From the NCBI RefSeq assembly GCF_006438915.1, contig NZ_RCZE01000008.1, positions 62,001 to 126,000 of the forward strand: a stretch of DNA of 64,000 bases. Direction: 5' to 3'. The stretch comes from Pseudomonas arsenicoxydans. GTDB lineage: Bacteria; Pseudomonadota; Gammaproteobacteria; Pseudomonadales; Pseudomonadaceae. The notes under the pieces were generated by a model. That model did no database searches, had not been told where the DNA came from, and was given only the letters and a program-made list of their open reading frames with translations. The position numbers were made by a program, and so were the translations under genes. The stretch's first letter is position 1. Every line of letters starts with the position of its first letter. Below, piece after piece: positions 8,769 to 17,093 of the stretch.

Positions 8769-10691
8769 TCACTTCATGGCTTGGGCAATGATTTCCACCA
8801 GGTTTAGCTGAGTGAAGGGTTTGGACAACCGCGGCAGTTCGAGCGCGAAGCCTTCCAGGCGCTCGGCATAACCGGTGGCAAGTACGATCGGCACCTCTGG
8901 TCTCATGGTCCGGATGGCGTGTGCCAGTTGTGCACCATTCATCTGCGGCATCGCCATGTCGGTGATGACCAGATCAATGCCTGGGGTACGCCCGAACAGT
9001 TCCAGCGCCTGTGCGCCGGAAGTCGAACTGATCACCCGATGGCCGAGGTCTTCGAGCAACAGGCCGGTGCTGGTCAGCACCAGGCTGTCATCGTCCACGA
9101 CCAATACGCACAGCCTGTATTCGGGGGTCACTGCCTCGTCGTCGGCAACCTTGGGAATGGCTGAAGTCGACGTGGCGGCGGGAATCCAAAGTTCGGCCCG
9201 AGTGCCACTGCCCGCTTGGCTCTTGAGAATGAATCGCCCGCCCAGTTGTTCGATAAAGCCATGAACCATCGACAACCCCAGGCCAGTACCTTTACCGACA
9301 CCTTTGGTAGTAAAGAAAGGATCCATCGCGGACGCCAGGGTGCTTGCATCCATGCCCTCGCCGGTATCGGTAATGTTCATGCAAACATACTGGCCGGGCG
9401 TCAGCGACAACGCTGAGTGTTCGTGAATATCTTCTGTCTGGGCGCTGATCGTAATTTTGCCGCCATGGGGCATGGCATCGCGGGCGTTTGTTGCGAGGTT
9501 GAGCACCGCCAGTTCGAGCTGGTTGATGTCGGCCAGGACCGGCACCAGTCCAGGCGAATAACGGGTTTCGAGTTGTACCGACGGACCGAGGGAACTGCGC
9601 AATAAACCGCTGATGCCTTCAATCAATCCGGGGATTTCCACGGATTCGGATTTGAGCTCCTGGCGTCTGGCAAACGCCAGCATCCGCTGGGTCAGCGAAA
9701 CACCGCGCAAGGCGCCCTGGGTGGCGTTGTCGATCAGCCGCATGACCTTCGGATCATCCGCGACGCGTTTGCGCACAATTTCGAGATTACCAAGGATCAC
9801 CGTCAACAGGTTATTGAAGTCATGGGCGATCCCGCCGCTGAGTTGGCCGATCGCTTGCATTTTCTGCGACTGGAATAACGCCTCGCGGGTTCGTTCAAGG
9901 TCTTGCTGGGCAAGCGTCGCTTCGGTGATGTCACGGGTAATCTTGGCAAAACCCAGCAGTGTGCCGGTCTCGCCCCAGATCGGGTCTACCACGACGTGGG
10001 CAAAAAACCGCGTACCGTCCTTGCGCACGCGCCAGGCCTTGTTTTCGAATCGCCCTTCTCGTGTCGCGGTTTCCAATGCCCGTTGCGGTTCACCGGCTTC
10101 CTGGTCTTCAGGGGTGTAGAACATCGAAAAGTGTTTGCCGATGACTTCGTCTGGCCGGTAGCCCTTGATCCGCTGGGCGCCCTGATTCCAGTTGGTCAGG
10201 CAACCATCCGGGGCCAGCATGTAGATGGCGTAGTCCGTGACGCTTTGCACCAGCAACCGGAATTGCTGTTCGCTTTGCTTGAGGGTTTCCTCGGCCATTT
10301 TACGGTCGGTGAGATCCCGGGTGATCTTGGCAAACCCCAACAGCTTGCCGGTAGGGTCGAGAATCGGGTCGATCACTACGTGACACCAGAACCGCGTGCC
10401 GTCCTTGCGCACCCGCCAGCCCTCGCCTTCGAAACGGCCTTCATTAATGGCCGTGTCCAGCGCCCGCCGGGGCAAACCGGCATGTCGATCTTCTTCGGTA
10501 TAGAACCGCGAGAAGTGCTGGCCGAGAATCTCCGCTTCCTCGTAGCCTTTGAAACGCCGCGCGCCAGAGTTCCAGCTGGTGATGATGCCGTCGGGATCGA
10601 TCATGTAGATCGCGTAGTCCACCACAGCATCAATCAGCAGGCGAAAGCGCATCTCCTCGATGGAATTGGTTTTGGACGGCACATCACTCAT
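8769..10691 (-). CDS. PAS-PAS hybrid sensor histidine kinase with C-terminal receiver
   Basis: A soluble hybrid kinase of 640 residues. Two tandem PAS domains (about residues 15-130 and 140-255) are clear duplicates, each with FKGY/IKGY, a YTxEDxxAG segment and RVRKDGTRF. Neither contains the LOV cysteine motif GRNCRFLQ, so flavin light sensing is not indicated. The phosphorylated His290 lies in QLSGGIAHDFNN (HisKA), followed by the ATPase N-box NLATNARDAMP and G boxes DTGEGM and GKGTGLGLSM. The C-terminal receiver starts LVVDDD, has the phospho-Asp in DLVITDMAMP and ends with Lys in SKPF. No membrane segments are visible. Start is ATG 10691, preceded by AGGTG; a TTG one codon earlier is unlikely. 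No dedicated partner regulator is adjacent. Confidence 0.9.
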   Translation of the reverse strand: MSDVPSKTNSIEEMRFRLLIDAVVDYAIYMIDPDGIITSWNSGARRFKGYEEAEILGQHFSRFYTEEDRHAGLPRRALDTAINEGRFEGEGWRVRKDGTRFWCHVVIDPILDPTGKLLGFAKITRDLTDRKMAEETLKQSEQQFRLLVQSVTDYAIYMLAPDGCLTNWNQGAQRIKGYRPDEVIGKHFSMFYTPEDQEAGEPQRALETATREGRFENKAWRVRKDGTRFFAHVVVDPIWGETGTLLGFAKITRDITEATLAQQDLERTREALFQSQKMQAIGQLSGGIAHDFNNLLTVILGNLEIVRKRVADDPKVMRLIDNATQGALRGVSLTQRMLAFARRQELKSESVEIPGLIEGISGLLRSSLGPSVQLETRYSPGLVPVLADINQLELAVLNLATNARDAMPHGGKITISAQTEDIHEHSALSLTPGQYVCMNITDTGEGMDASTLASAMDPFFTTKGVGKGTGLGLSMVHGFIEQLGGRFILKSQAGSGTRAELWIPAATSTSAIPKVADDEAVTPEYRLCVLVVDDDSLVLTSTGLLLEDLGHRVISSTSGAQALELFGRTPGIDLVITDMAMPQMNGAQLAHAIRTMRPEVPIVLATGYAERLEGFALELPRLSKPFTQLNLVEIIAQAMK

Positions 10692-10838
10692 CAATCACAC
10701 CTGCGACTTTCATTTTTATGGAGTATGAGGCAAACCGTGGGTTTGGAAAGCCGCAACTCGCTTGTTCTGTGGAGTCCAGACAGCAGACCACCTATGCTCG
10801 ACGCCAACTCCCATTCCTGGCAGATAAAAGGCGCTTCC

Positions 10839-11591
10839 ATGATCCTGATGCTATTGCCGACCTGCGACTACGACCCGACCGAGAGCAGCGTGCCCTGGCA
10901 AGCGATGCGCAGTGCCGGGATCGAAGTGCGTTTTGCCACACCGCAGGGGTTGCCGGCCTACGCCGATTCGCGCTTGGTGGAGGTTGGCTTTGGTCCGCTC
11001 AACCCGTTGCTGATGACACGCAAGCCGAACCTTGCCCGTTACAGGCAGATGACCGAAGACGCCTCATTTCGCCAACCACTGTCCTATGACGCTGTCGACC
11101 CGAGCGAGTTCGATGGATTGTTGATTCCAGGTGGCCACGCCAAGGGCATGCGCAGCTTGCTGGAATCTACTGAGGCACAGCGGATTGCCTTGCACTTCTT
11201 TAACGCAGACAAACCGGTGGCCGCAGTGTGTCACGGTGTTCTGCTGCTGGCCCGCACCCTCTCCCCCGAAACCGGATTTTCTGTACTACGGGGTCGCAAG
11301 GTCACCGCGCTGGTGGCCAGCACCATGGAACTGCCGGCCTGGGCAATGACCGCGCCCTGGCTTGGACGTTATTACCGAACCTACCCGCAGACGGTCGAGG
11401 CAGAAGTCACTGCCGCCCTTTCCAGCCCCGCAGATTTCCTGCGGGGCCCCTTTCTCGCCGTACGTGATTCGGCGGACCAGCCACAACGAGGTTTTGTCGT
11501 AAGCGATGGCCAGTTATTGACCGCTCGCTGGCCGGGAGACTGTCATCGCTTTGCCGCCGAATGGGTACGCCTTATCGGTTCACGTATTTGA
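10839..11591 (+). CDS. DJ-1/PfpI-family protein (type 1 glutamine amidotransferase-like)
   Basis: A 250-residue cytoplasmic protein with the DJ-1/PfpI fold. The nucleophile elbow PVAAVCHGVLLLA carries the family cysteine followed by histidine, and an upstream LLIPGGHAKGM supplies the acidic/oxyanion region. Members act as chaperones, glyoxalases or hydratases and the one used here cannot be told. The start is ATG 10839, with AAAAGG about eight bases upstream; an in-frame ATG at 10794 is an alternative. The frame is open far upstream opposite the kinase gene, but that stretch is a shadow. Its 3' end overlaps the convergent Zeta-like gene by 20 bases. Confidence 0.82.
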   Translation: MILMLLPTCDYDPTESSVPWQAMRSAGIEVRFATPQGLPAYADSRLVEVGFGPLNPLLMTRKPNLARYRQMTEDASFRQPLSYDAVDPSEFDGLLIPGGHAKGMRSLLESTEAQRIALHFFNADKPVAAVCHGVLLLARTLSPETGFSVLRGRKVTALVASTMELPAWAMTAPWLGRYYRTYPQTVEAEVTAALSSPADFLRGPFLAVRDSADQPQRGFVVSDGQLLTARWPGDCHRFAAEWVRLIGSRI

Positions 11592-12471
11592 CGATGTAGG
11601 CGTGTAGGTCGTTGTAGACGAAGTCAGGCACCAGTTTGGCGTGTGCCTGGGTTTTGAGTAATGCCAGATGACACTCCTTAAGCATCTCGTCGCGTTCCCT
11701 CTTGGTAAAAATGAGGTTATTGATGATATCGGCATAGGTGCTGCAGGCGGTCGGTGCCGTTGGAGGGGTTACTTCGGTCGCATCTTTTGCATACGTTTTC
11801 TGGAAGCGCGATACCCGCTCTTTCAACCCGCCGAGCCCCCGTTCATACACCGTGATCTGTGAGCCGCTGACCGCTTTGGAGGCGGTTTCAAAGGCCAGGA
11901 TGATCGCCTGTGAATGACTCATGCTGGCGTCGAGCGACGCGCGCGCGACGAACCTTTCCAGTTCCTTTTTTTCCAGGCTGCTCAGGGCTCTTTTGATGCT
12001 CGACAGGTGAGCGAACGCTTGATTGCAGCCCACGATATGCGTCTCGAACTGATAACCGGCGTTGGTGGCCAAGGGTGGAAAGGCGGCGAAGTCGAGGCTG
12101 TCGAACGCACATTCCATGATGATGTTGTATTTGAGGGTGAAGGCTTCGGTGAAAATCTTGGTACTGACCTCCCGGACAAAGGCTTCCGTATGCTTATACG
12201 CATGCAGGACGCCACGCTTGATCATCTCGGCGTATTGAGGGTGTTTTTCTCGATACTCGGGCAAATAAAGGCGAACAAATTGCTCATAGCACTTTGAAGG
12301 CAGAAGGGTTTCTTCCAGCAGATAGGTTTTGCCCGAGCCTTGCAAACCGGCAACGATCAGGACTTTGGGCGTTGCCTGGGCGGTGATCCCACGAAACAAC
12401 GTCGCTTTTATTTCATTGAACGCGGCAGTGACCTGCTCCGGGGTGTAAACATATTGCGGCGTTACTGACAT
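11572..12471 (-). CDS. Zeta-toxin-like P-loop phosphotransferase, no antitoxin neighbour
   Basis: A 299-residue protein with a Walker A motif, AGLQGSGKT (Lys48, Thr49), and the Zeta-type layout: P-loop, an EYREKHPQY segment, then NIIMECAF about 60 residues later. Zeta/PezT kinases phosphorylate UDP-N-acetylglucosamine. Epsilon/Zeta toxins have aspartates just before the FRxxHP segment; here the matching positions read LYLP, so the usual catalytic acid appears absent. No epsilon- or PezA-like gene is adjacent. The C-terminal ~130 residues show no motif I recognise. Local base composition looks slightly less GC-rich than the neighbours by eye, which could reflect acquisition. It may be a non-toxic kinase or a divergent toxin. 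Confidence 0.65.
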   Translation of the reverse strand: MSVTPQYVYTPEQVTAAFNEIKATLFRGITAQATPKVLIVAGLQGSGKTYLLEETLLPSKCYEQFVRLYLPEYREKHPQYAEMIKRGVLHAYKHTEAFVREVSTKIFTEAFTLKYNIIMECAFDSLDFAAFPPLATNAGYQFETHIVGCNQAFAHLSSIKRALSSLEKKELERFVARASLDASMSHSQAIILAFETASKAVSGSQITVYERGLGGLKERVSRFQKTYAKDATEVTPPTAPTACSTYADIINNLIFTKRERDEMLKECHLALLKTQAHAKLVPDFVYNDLHAYIVKYVNR

Positions 12472-12599
12472 ACCTTGATTTCCTTATCAAAGAGTTGCTT
12501 GGAAGTGATTGCCTGCCCTTTGAATAAAGCGCTGATTCGGCGTTTGTTCAAATCGGCGTGTCTTTCAAGATATGTCGCTGTTTTTTAAAAGGAATATTC

Positions 12600-14897
12600 C
12601 TACTCGATAGCGCGAAAATGCGTCGGTTCAAGCGACCACCAACGTGGGAATAGTTGTTTAACCTTGCTCTCGCCAAATCGGTCATCGATGAGCATTACCA
12701 CCCCCTGATCCTGCTGGGTGCGGATCACCCGTCCAGCCGCCTGCACCACTTTCTGAACGCCTGGAAACAGGTAGGTGTAGTCATAACCGGCACCGAAAAT
12801 GGCGGCCATGCGGCGTTTAATCTGTTCGTTGATCGGGTTGAGTTGCGCCAGGCCCAGTGTGGCGATGAACGCGCCGATCAACCGTGCGCCCGGCAAATCG
12901 ATGCCCTCACCAAATGCGCCGCCCAACACCGCGAAGCCGACGCCTTGGCTGTGCGCGGTGAACTGGTCGAGAAAGTCCTGGCGCTGCGCTTCGCCCATTC
13001 CACGGGACTGTGACCACAACGTAATGTGCGGGTGACGCTCGGCCAGCAACTGCGCCACTTGCTGCAAATAATCGAAGCTGCTGAAAAACGCCAGGTAGTT
13101 ACCGGGTCGCTCTGCAAACTGCCGCGCGATCAGCTCGACGATGGGTTCGAGCGACGCCTGCCGGTGGACGAATCGTGTCGAAATCTGGCTGACAATGTGC
13201 ACCTGCAACTGGTCGGCATGAAACGGTGATTCCACGTCGATCCATACCGTGTTCGCAGGCGTGCCCAGCAGGTCCGCGTAATATTGCCGCGGGCTCAGCG
13301 TCGCCGAAAACAGCACGGTGCTGCGCGCAGCGGTCAGGCGTGGGCGGATGAAACCGGCCGGCACCACGTTGCGCAAGCACAGCTGCGACAGCGGGCGCTG
13401 GCGGTCGAGGTCGCGTTTGCTGATGTCGAACAGGAACTGTTCATCGAAGAGTTCAGCGACCCGACAGAATTGCAGCATCTCGAAGTAAAAATTTTGCAGA
13501 GTGCTGTCCAGCCCCTGTGGGTGATCGTTCAGGTAGTCACCGATGCTCGCGCTGCACGAGAACACAGCCTGGAGCAGTTTTTCCGGCGCCTTGTCGTACG
13601 CCTGATACGCACCGGGTTGCTGGTTATGCAGGGCTTTCCATTCCCGATTGACCCGCTGCAGGGACTTTTTCAGCGCTTGCGGCGCGGTTTTGCGCACGCC
13701 ATTGAGCGTCGACTGATCGAGACTGGCGCTGTACATCTGCCGGCCGCGTTCCACCAGGTTGTGGGCTTCGTCGACCAGCACCGCGACGGTCCAATTGTTG
13801 GCTTGGGCGAGCCCGAACAGCAGCGCACTGAAATCGAAGTAATAGTTGTAGTCCGCGACCACCACATCGGCCCAACGGGCCATTTCCTGGCTCAGGTAAT
13901 AGGGGCAAATCTCATGCGCCAGCGCCACCTCGCGCAAGGCCGCCTGATTCAACAGGCTCAGTGTGCTGGCCGCCTGGCGCGCGGCGGGCAAACGATCATA
14001 AAACCCTCGCGCCAACGGGCAGGATTCGCCGTGACAGGCTTTGTCCGGGTGCTCGCAGGCCTTGTCCCGGGCGATCATCTCCAACACTCGAAGTGGCGGC
14101 GCATCGGCGCTTTGCAGGATCACCTGCGCCGCATCCAGCGCAAGTTTTCGCCCCGGCGTCTTGGCGGTGAGAAAGAACACCTTGTCGAGTTTCTGCGGCG
14201 CCAGAGCCTTGAGCATCGGGAACAGCGTGCCCACGGTTTTACCAATGCCGGTCGGTGCCTGCGCCATCAGGCAGCGCCCGGTGCTGACGGCTTTGAACAC
14301 TGATTCGGCCAGGTGACGCTGACCCGGACGAAAGTCCGCATGGGGAAACGCCAAGTGCTGCGCCGCCTGATTGCGCGCGTCGCGATGGGCCATTTCCTGT
14401 TCGGCCCAGTGCAGAAACAGCGCGCAATGGTGTTCGAAGAACGGCTGCAGTTGCGCAGTGCTGAACGCTTCGACCAGACAGGTTTCCTTTTCGCTGACGA
14501 TGTCGAAATACACCAGCGCCAGGTTGATCTGCGCCAGCTCCAGCTTGCGACACATCAACCAGCCATAGATCTTCGCCTGCGCCCAGTGCAGCTGCCGGTG
14601 GTTGGGCGGTTGTTTGCTCAAGTCGCCGCGATAGGTCTTGACCTCTTCCAGGCAGTTTTGCTCTGGGTCATAACCATCCGCCCTGCCCTTCACCCGCAAG
14701 GTTTTGTACTCGCCTTCCAGGGCCACTTCACTTTGATAACCGTCGCTGCGCCTGGACGCGACCGTGCGGTGCCCGACGATGCCTTCCAGCGCCGTCGGTG
14801 ACGGGGTGAAACGCAGGTCCAGGTCGCCGACCTTGGCGGTGAACTCACACAGCGCCCGTACTGCAATGCTATAGCTCAAGCGCTCTGCTCCGCCCAT
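12600..14897 (-). CDS. RecB-like PD-(D/E)XK nuclease fused to Rad3/XPD-family Fe-S DNA helicase
   Basis: 765 residues in two parts. The N-terminal ~150 residues match the RecB/Cas4 nuclease pattern: His43, GRAD with Asp74, EVK with Glu85 and Lys87, then QAKIY (Gln107, Tyr111). The rest is a superfamily 2 helicase with Walker A APTGIGKT (214-221), four cysteines placed like the XPD/DinG Fe-S cluster (C281, C288, C293, C331) and the DEAH box at 376-379. Late motifs include LGGAFGEGIDLPG and QAAGRVIR. The start ATG 14897 lies inside the end of the FAN1 gene (22-base overlap), so translation is probably coupled. Linkage to FAN1 points to repair of crosslinked or branched DNA, which is an inference. 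Confidence 0.88.
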   Translation of the reverse strand: MGGAERLSYSIAVRALCEFTAKVGDLDLRFTPSPTALEGIVGHRTVASRRSDGYQSEVALEGEYKTLRVKGRADGYDPEQNCLEEVKTYRGDLSKQPPNHRQLHWAQAKIYGWLMCRKLELAQINLALVYFDIVSEKETCLVEAFSTAQLQPFFEHHCALFLHWAEQEMAHRDARNQAAQHLAFPHADFRPGQRHLAESVFKAVSTGRCLMAQAPTGIGKTVGTLFPMLKALAPQKLDKVFFLTAKTPGRKLALDAAQVILQSADAPPLRVLEMIARDKACEHPDKACHGESCPLARGFYDRLPAARQAASTLSLLNQAALREVALAHEICPYYLSQEMARWADVVVADYNYYFDFSALLFGLAQANNWTVAVLVDEAHNLVERGRQMYSASLDQSTLNGVRKTAPQALKKSLQRVNREWKALHNQQPGAYQAYDKAPEKLLQAVFSCSASIGDYLNDHPQGLDSTLQNFYFEMLQFCRVAELFDEQFLFDISKRDLDRQRPLSQLCLRNVVPAGFIRPRLTAARSTVLFSATLSPRQYYADLLGTPANTVWIDVESPFHADQLQVHIVSQISTRFVHRQASLEPIVELIARQFAERPGNYLAFFSSFDYLQQVAQLLAERHPHITLWSQSRGMGEAQRQDFLDQFTAHSQGVGFAVLGGAFGEGIDLPGARLIGAFIATLGLAQLNPINEQIKRRMAAIFGAGYDYTYLFPGVQKVVQAAGRVIRTQQDQGVVMLIDDRFGESKVKQLFPRWWSLEPTHFRAIE

Positions 14898-16543
14898 TGC
14901 ACGTAACAGACGGCGATGGGCATCTGATGCTCATGACAGAATTCCAGCCAGCGCAATTGGTTGTCTTGCAGGCGGTCGCCCGGGCCTTTGACTTCGATCA
15001 TGCGGTAGGCTTTTTGCTGCGGCCAGAACTGGATCAGGTCGGGCATGCCGGCGCGGTTGGCCTTGATGTCCAGCAGCAGGCGTTTGAACGAGTGTTTGAG
15101 GTGTTCCGCTGGCAGGCAATCGAGCGCCTGCTCCAGCAACGTTTCGCTCAGGACGCCCCAAAACACGAACGGTGACTGCACGCCCCACTTGGCGGCATAA
15201 CGCTGACGAATCGTCTGCCGGTAACGACCGTCATCGAGTTCGGCCAGGCACGCCTCGAACAACTCGGCACGGCGCGCGCAAAAGTCTTCATTCAACAGGT
15301 CCACCGGCCCACGCTGGAACGGGTGGAAGAACGCCCCCGGCAGCGGCGCAAAAATGGCCGGCCAGCACAACAACCCGAACAGCGAATTGATCAGGCTGTT
15401 CTCGACGTAATGCACCGGCGCCTGTTCTTCCTCCAGATGTGCCTGTACGTAATATTCCACCGACAGCGCCAGATCGGTTCTGGGCAAATGCAGATCCAGG
15501 CGTTGCATGGGCCGCGGGGCGGCTCGCTTGAGCGCCGGACCGCCGAGTTTGCGCCGCAGCCTGGGCAGCACACGCAGTAAATGCTGATGCTCGGTGGCAC
15601 TTTCCGGCAACTGCTGCGCATGGTTAGCCAGGTCCAGGGCGAGCTGATACTCACCGCAACGTTCCAGCACACGAATCAGCCGCACCCGTGCGCCGGGATA
15701 GGCGCAGTCGCGGTAAATCGTCAGCGCGCCGGCGAAATCGGCGATACGCTCGCAGTGCTGACCGATCTGGAACAGCAACTTGCCACGACGACGCTGCAAC
15801 CACGGATTGCCAAGTGTCAGCCCGTTGACCTGCTCGACGATGGACGCCAGCGGCTCGCCTGCTTCGAAATGCTGCTGGCACTGATGGAGGAACAGGCAGG
15901 CGTCCACGTCCTCACGGCTGCGCAAGCCTCGGGATTCGGCACTGAATTCGACTTTTTCATAGGTGAAGATGCCGAGATCGGCCAGCACGAACTCGGACCA
16001 GTCCTGATAAAGGTTGCCGAAAAACATCAGTTGAAACCGGTCACACAGGTCCATGATGGTCAAGCTGTACAACCGGTCATTCAATGCCGGGCACCATTGA
16101 GCAAAGCTTTGGGGCTCGAGAAAATGTTCGCTCAGCAGCGGCAGCCAATCGCTTTTCCTGCCCTTGGGCTGATCAATCGCAGCGCCAAAGCAGTGAACGA
16201 TCTCGGCCTTGAGCAGCACATCGAACAGTTCCTCGATGTGCAAGGGCGATACTTGCGAGATCCAGCCTGCCGCCAGCAACGGTTCGGCCGCCCTGACGAT
16301 GTCACCGATTTCGGCGTAACTCAGTTTGCCGGCCCTGAAATGCACGCCCTTGCGCATCACCATCCGGACCAGCAGCGCACGCGACTGCTTGGGCAGCCGG
16401 GTGAAATCACGGATGAACGCTTGTTCTTCTACGCTTAATACATCGGCATAACGATGTTCAAGCCAGTCAAGCACTTGCATGAAGTTATTGAGGTAATAGA
16501 ACGGATCGTCGAGAGGATTTGCAGTCACAAGGAAAAGCGCCAT
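14876..16543 (-). CDS. fan1: FAN1-type structure-specific nuclease (VRR-NUC domain)
   Basis: A 555-residue protein with the architecture of Pseudomonas aeruginosa FAN1: N-terminal DNA-binding/SAP-like part, helical TPR-like middle, and C-terminal VRR-NUC domain. The nuclease residues are visible as MPDLIQFW (Asp502) and IEVKGPGD (Glu517, Lys519). These have the same 15- and 2-residue spacing as the P. aeruginosa enzyme. An upstream HYVENSLINSLFG segment supplies a further conserved glutamate. FAN1 is a 5' flap endonuclease and 5'-3' exonuclease that unhooks interstrand crosslinks. It is the first gene of a two-gene operon and overlaps the helicase downstream. The start is ATG 16543. Confidence 0.92.
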   Translation of the reverse strand: MALFLVTANPLDDPFYYLNNFMQVLDWLEHRYADVLSVEEQAFIRDFTRLPKQSRALLVRMVMRKGVHFRAGKLSYAEIGDIVRAAEPLLAAGWISQVSPLHIEELFDVLLKAEIVHCFGAAIDQPKGRKSDWLPLLSEHFLEPQSFAQWCPALNDRLYSLTIMDLCDRFQLMFFGNLYQDWSEFVLADLGIFTYEKVEFSAESRGLRSREDVDACLFLHQCQQHFEAGEPLASIVEQVNGLTLGNPWLQRRRGKLLFQIGQHCERIADFAGALTIYRDCAYPGARVRLIRVLERCGEYQLALDLANHAQQLPESATEHQHLLRVLPRLRRKLGGPALKRAAPRPMQRLDLHLPRTDLALSVEYYVQAHLEEEQAPVHYVENSLINSLFGLLCWPAIFAPLPGAFFHPFQRGPVDLLNEDFCARRAELFEACLAELDDGRYRQTIRQRYAAKWGVQSPFVFWGVLSETLLEQALDCLPAEHLKHSFKRLLLDIKANRAGMPDLIQFWPQQKAYRMIEVKGPGDRLQDNQLRWLEFCHEHQMPIAVCYVQWAEQSA

Positions 16544-16714
16544 GGCAAGCGAGTACTGGTTATGCGTACAGATAACAGCTACCCACCGTGCGGCGCAAAC
16601 GGAAAAAGATAAGCGGCGGCGTTATTCGGTCATTTTCGGGCGGGCATCGAACTTTCTGCCAATCGATGGCACCAACCGGCATAGAGGTTTTTTTCAGCAT
16701 TGTGAGAGGTGGAC

Positions 16715-16939
16715 ATGAACATCAAAACCCTGGGTTTGCCGCTGGTCGCAGCGGCCTTGTTAGCCTTGGCCGGTTGCTCGACGCCAACGGTGGTAACCCT
16801 GCAGAACGGCACCCAGTATTTGACCAAGGACATGCCGAAAACCAAGACCAAGGATGGGTTCTACGAGTTCGAGGATATTTCCGGCGCGAAGATCAAGGTC
16901 AACGCCAAGGACGTGGCCACGGTTCGCGCGGAAGACTGA
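16715..16939 (+). CDS. YgdI/YgdR-family small lipoprotein
   Basis: A 74-residue precursor with a lipoprotein signal ending in LALAGC, so Cys21 is the likely lipidated residue. The mature part resembles the YgdI/YgdR SH3-like family (VVTLQNGTQYLTKDMPK, then YEFEDISGAKIKVNAKDV). Function of the family is unknown. The start ATG 16715 has GAGAGG five bases upstream; an in-frame GTG at 16709 overlaps the ribosome binding site and is rejected. It is a monocistronic gene followed by a REPIN. Confidence 0.88.
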   Translation: MNIKTLGLPLVAAALLALAGCSTPTVVTLQNGTQYLTKDMPKTKTKDGFYEFEDISGAKIKVNAKDVATVRAED

Positions 16940-16973
16940 GGACGCGGTTTGATCGGATTCCGCGTTATCGTTC

Positions 16974-17066
16974 TTCGCGAGCAAGCCCGCTCCCACATTT
17001 GATATTTGTCGTGTCCAAATCTTATGGCCACAGGCGATCGAATGTGGGAGCGGGCTTGCTCGCGAA
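16974..17066. repeat. REPIN between the lipoprotein gene and the lipase gene
   Basis: TTCGCGAGCAAGCCCGCTCC at 16974 recurs inverted and ends at 17066. A ~40-base spacer separates the two REP units. A further GGGGC/GCCCC hairpin just beyond (17067-17086) could help end the exoenzyme operon transcript. Confidence 0.85.
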
Positions 17067-17093
17067 GGGGCCCTTACCGGCGCCCCAAAACCA

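Noticed and set aside
9903..10838. Long plus-strand extension upstream of the DJ-1/PfpI gene
   Set aside because: It is opposite the PAS kinase and the DJ-1 family starts at 10839 with a ribosome binding site, so the extension is an open shadow frame.
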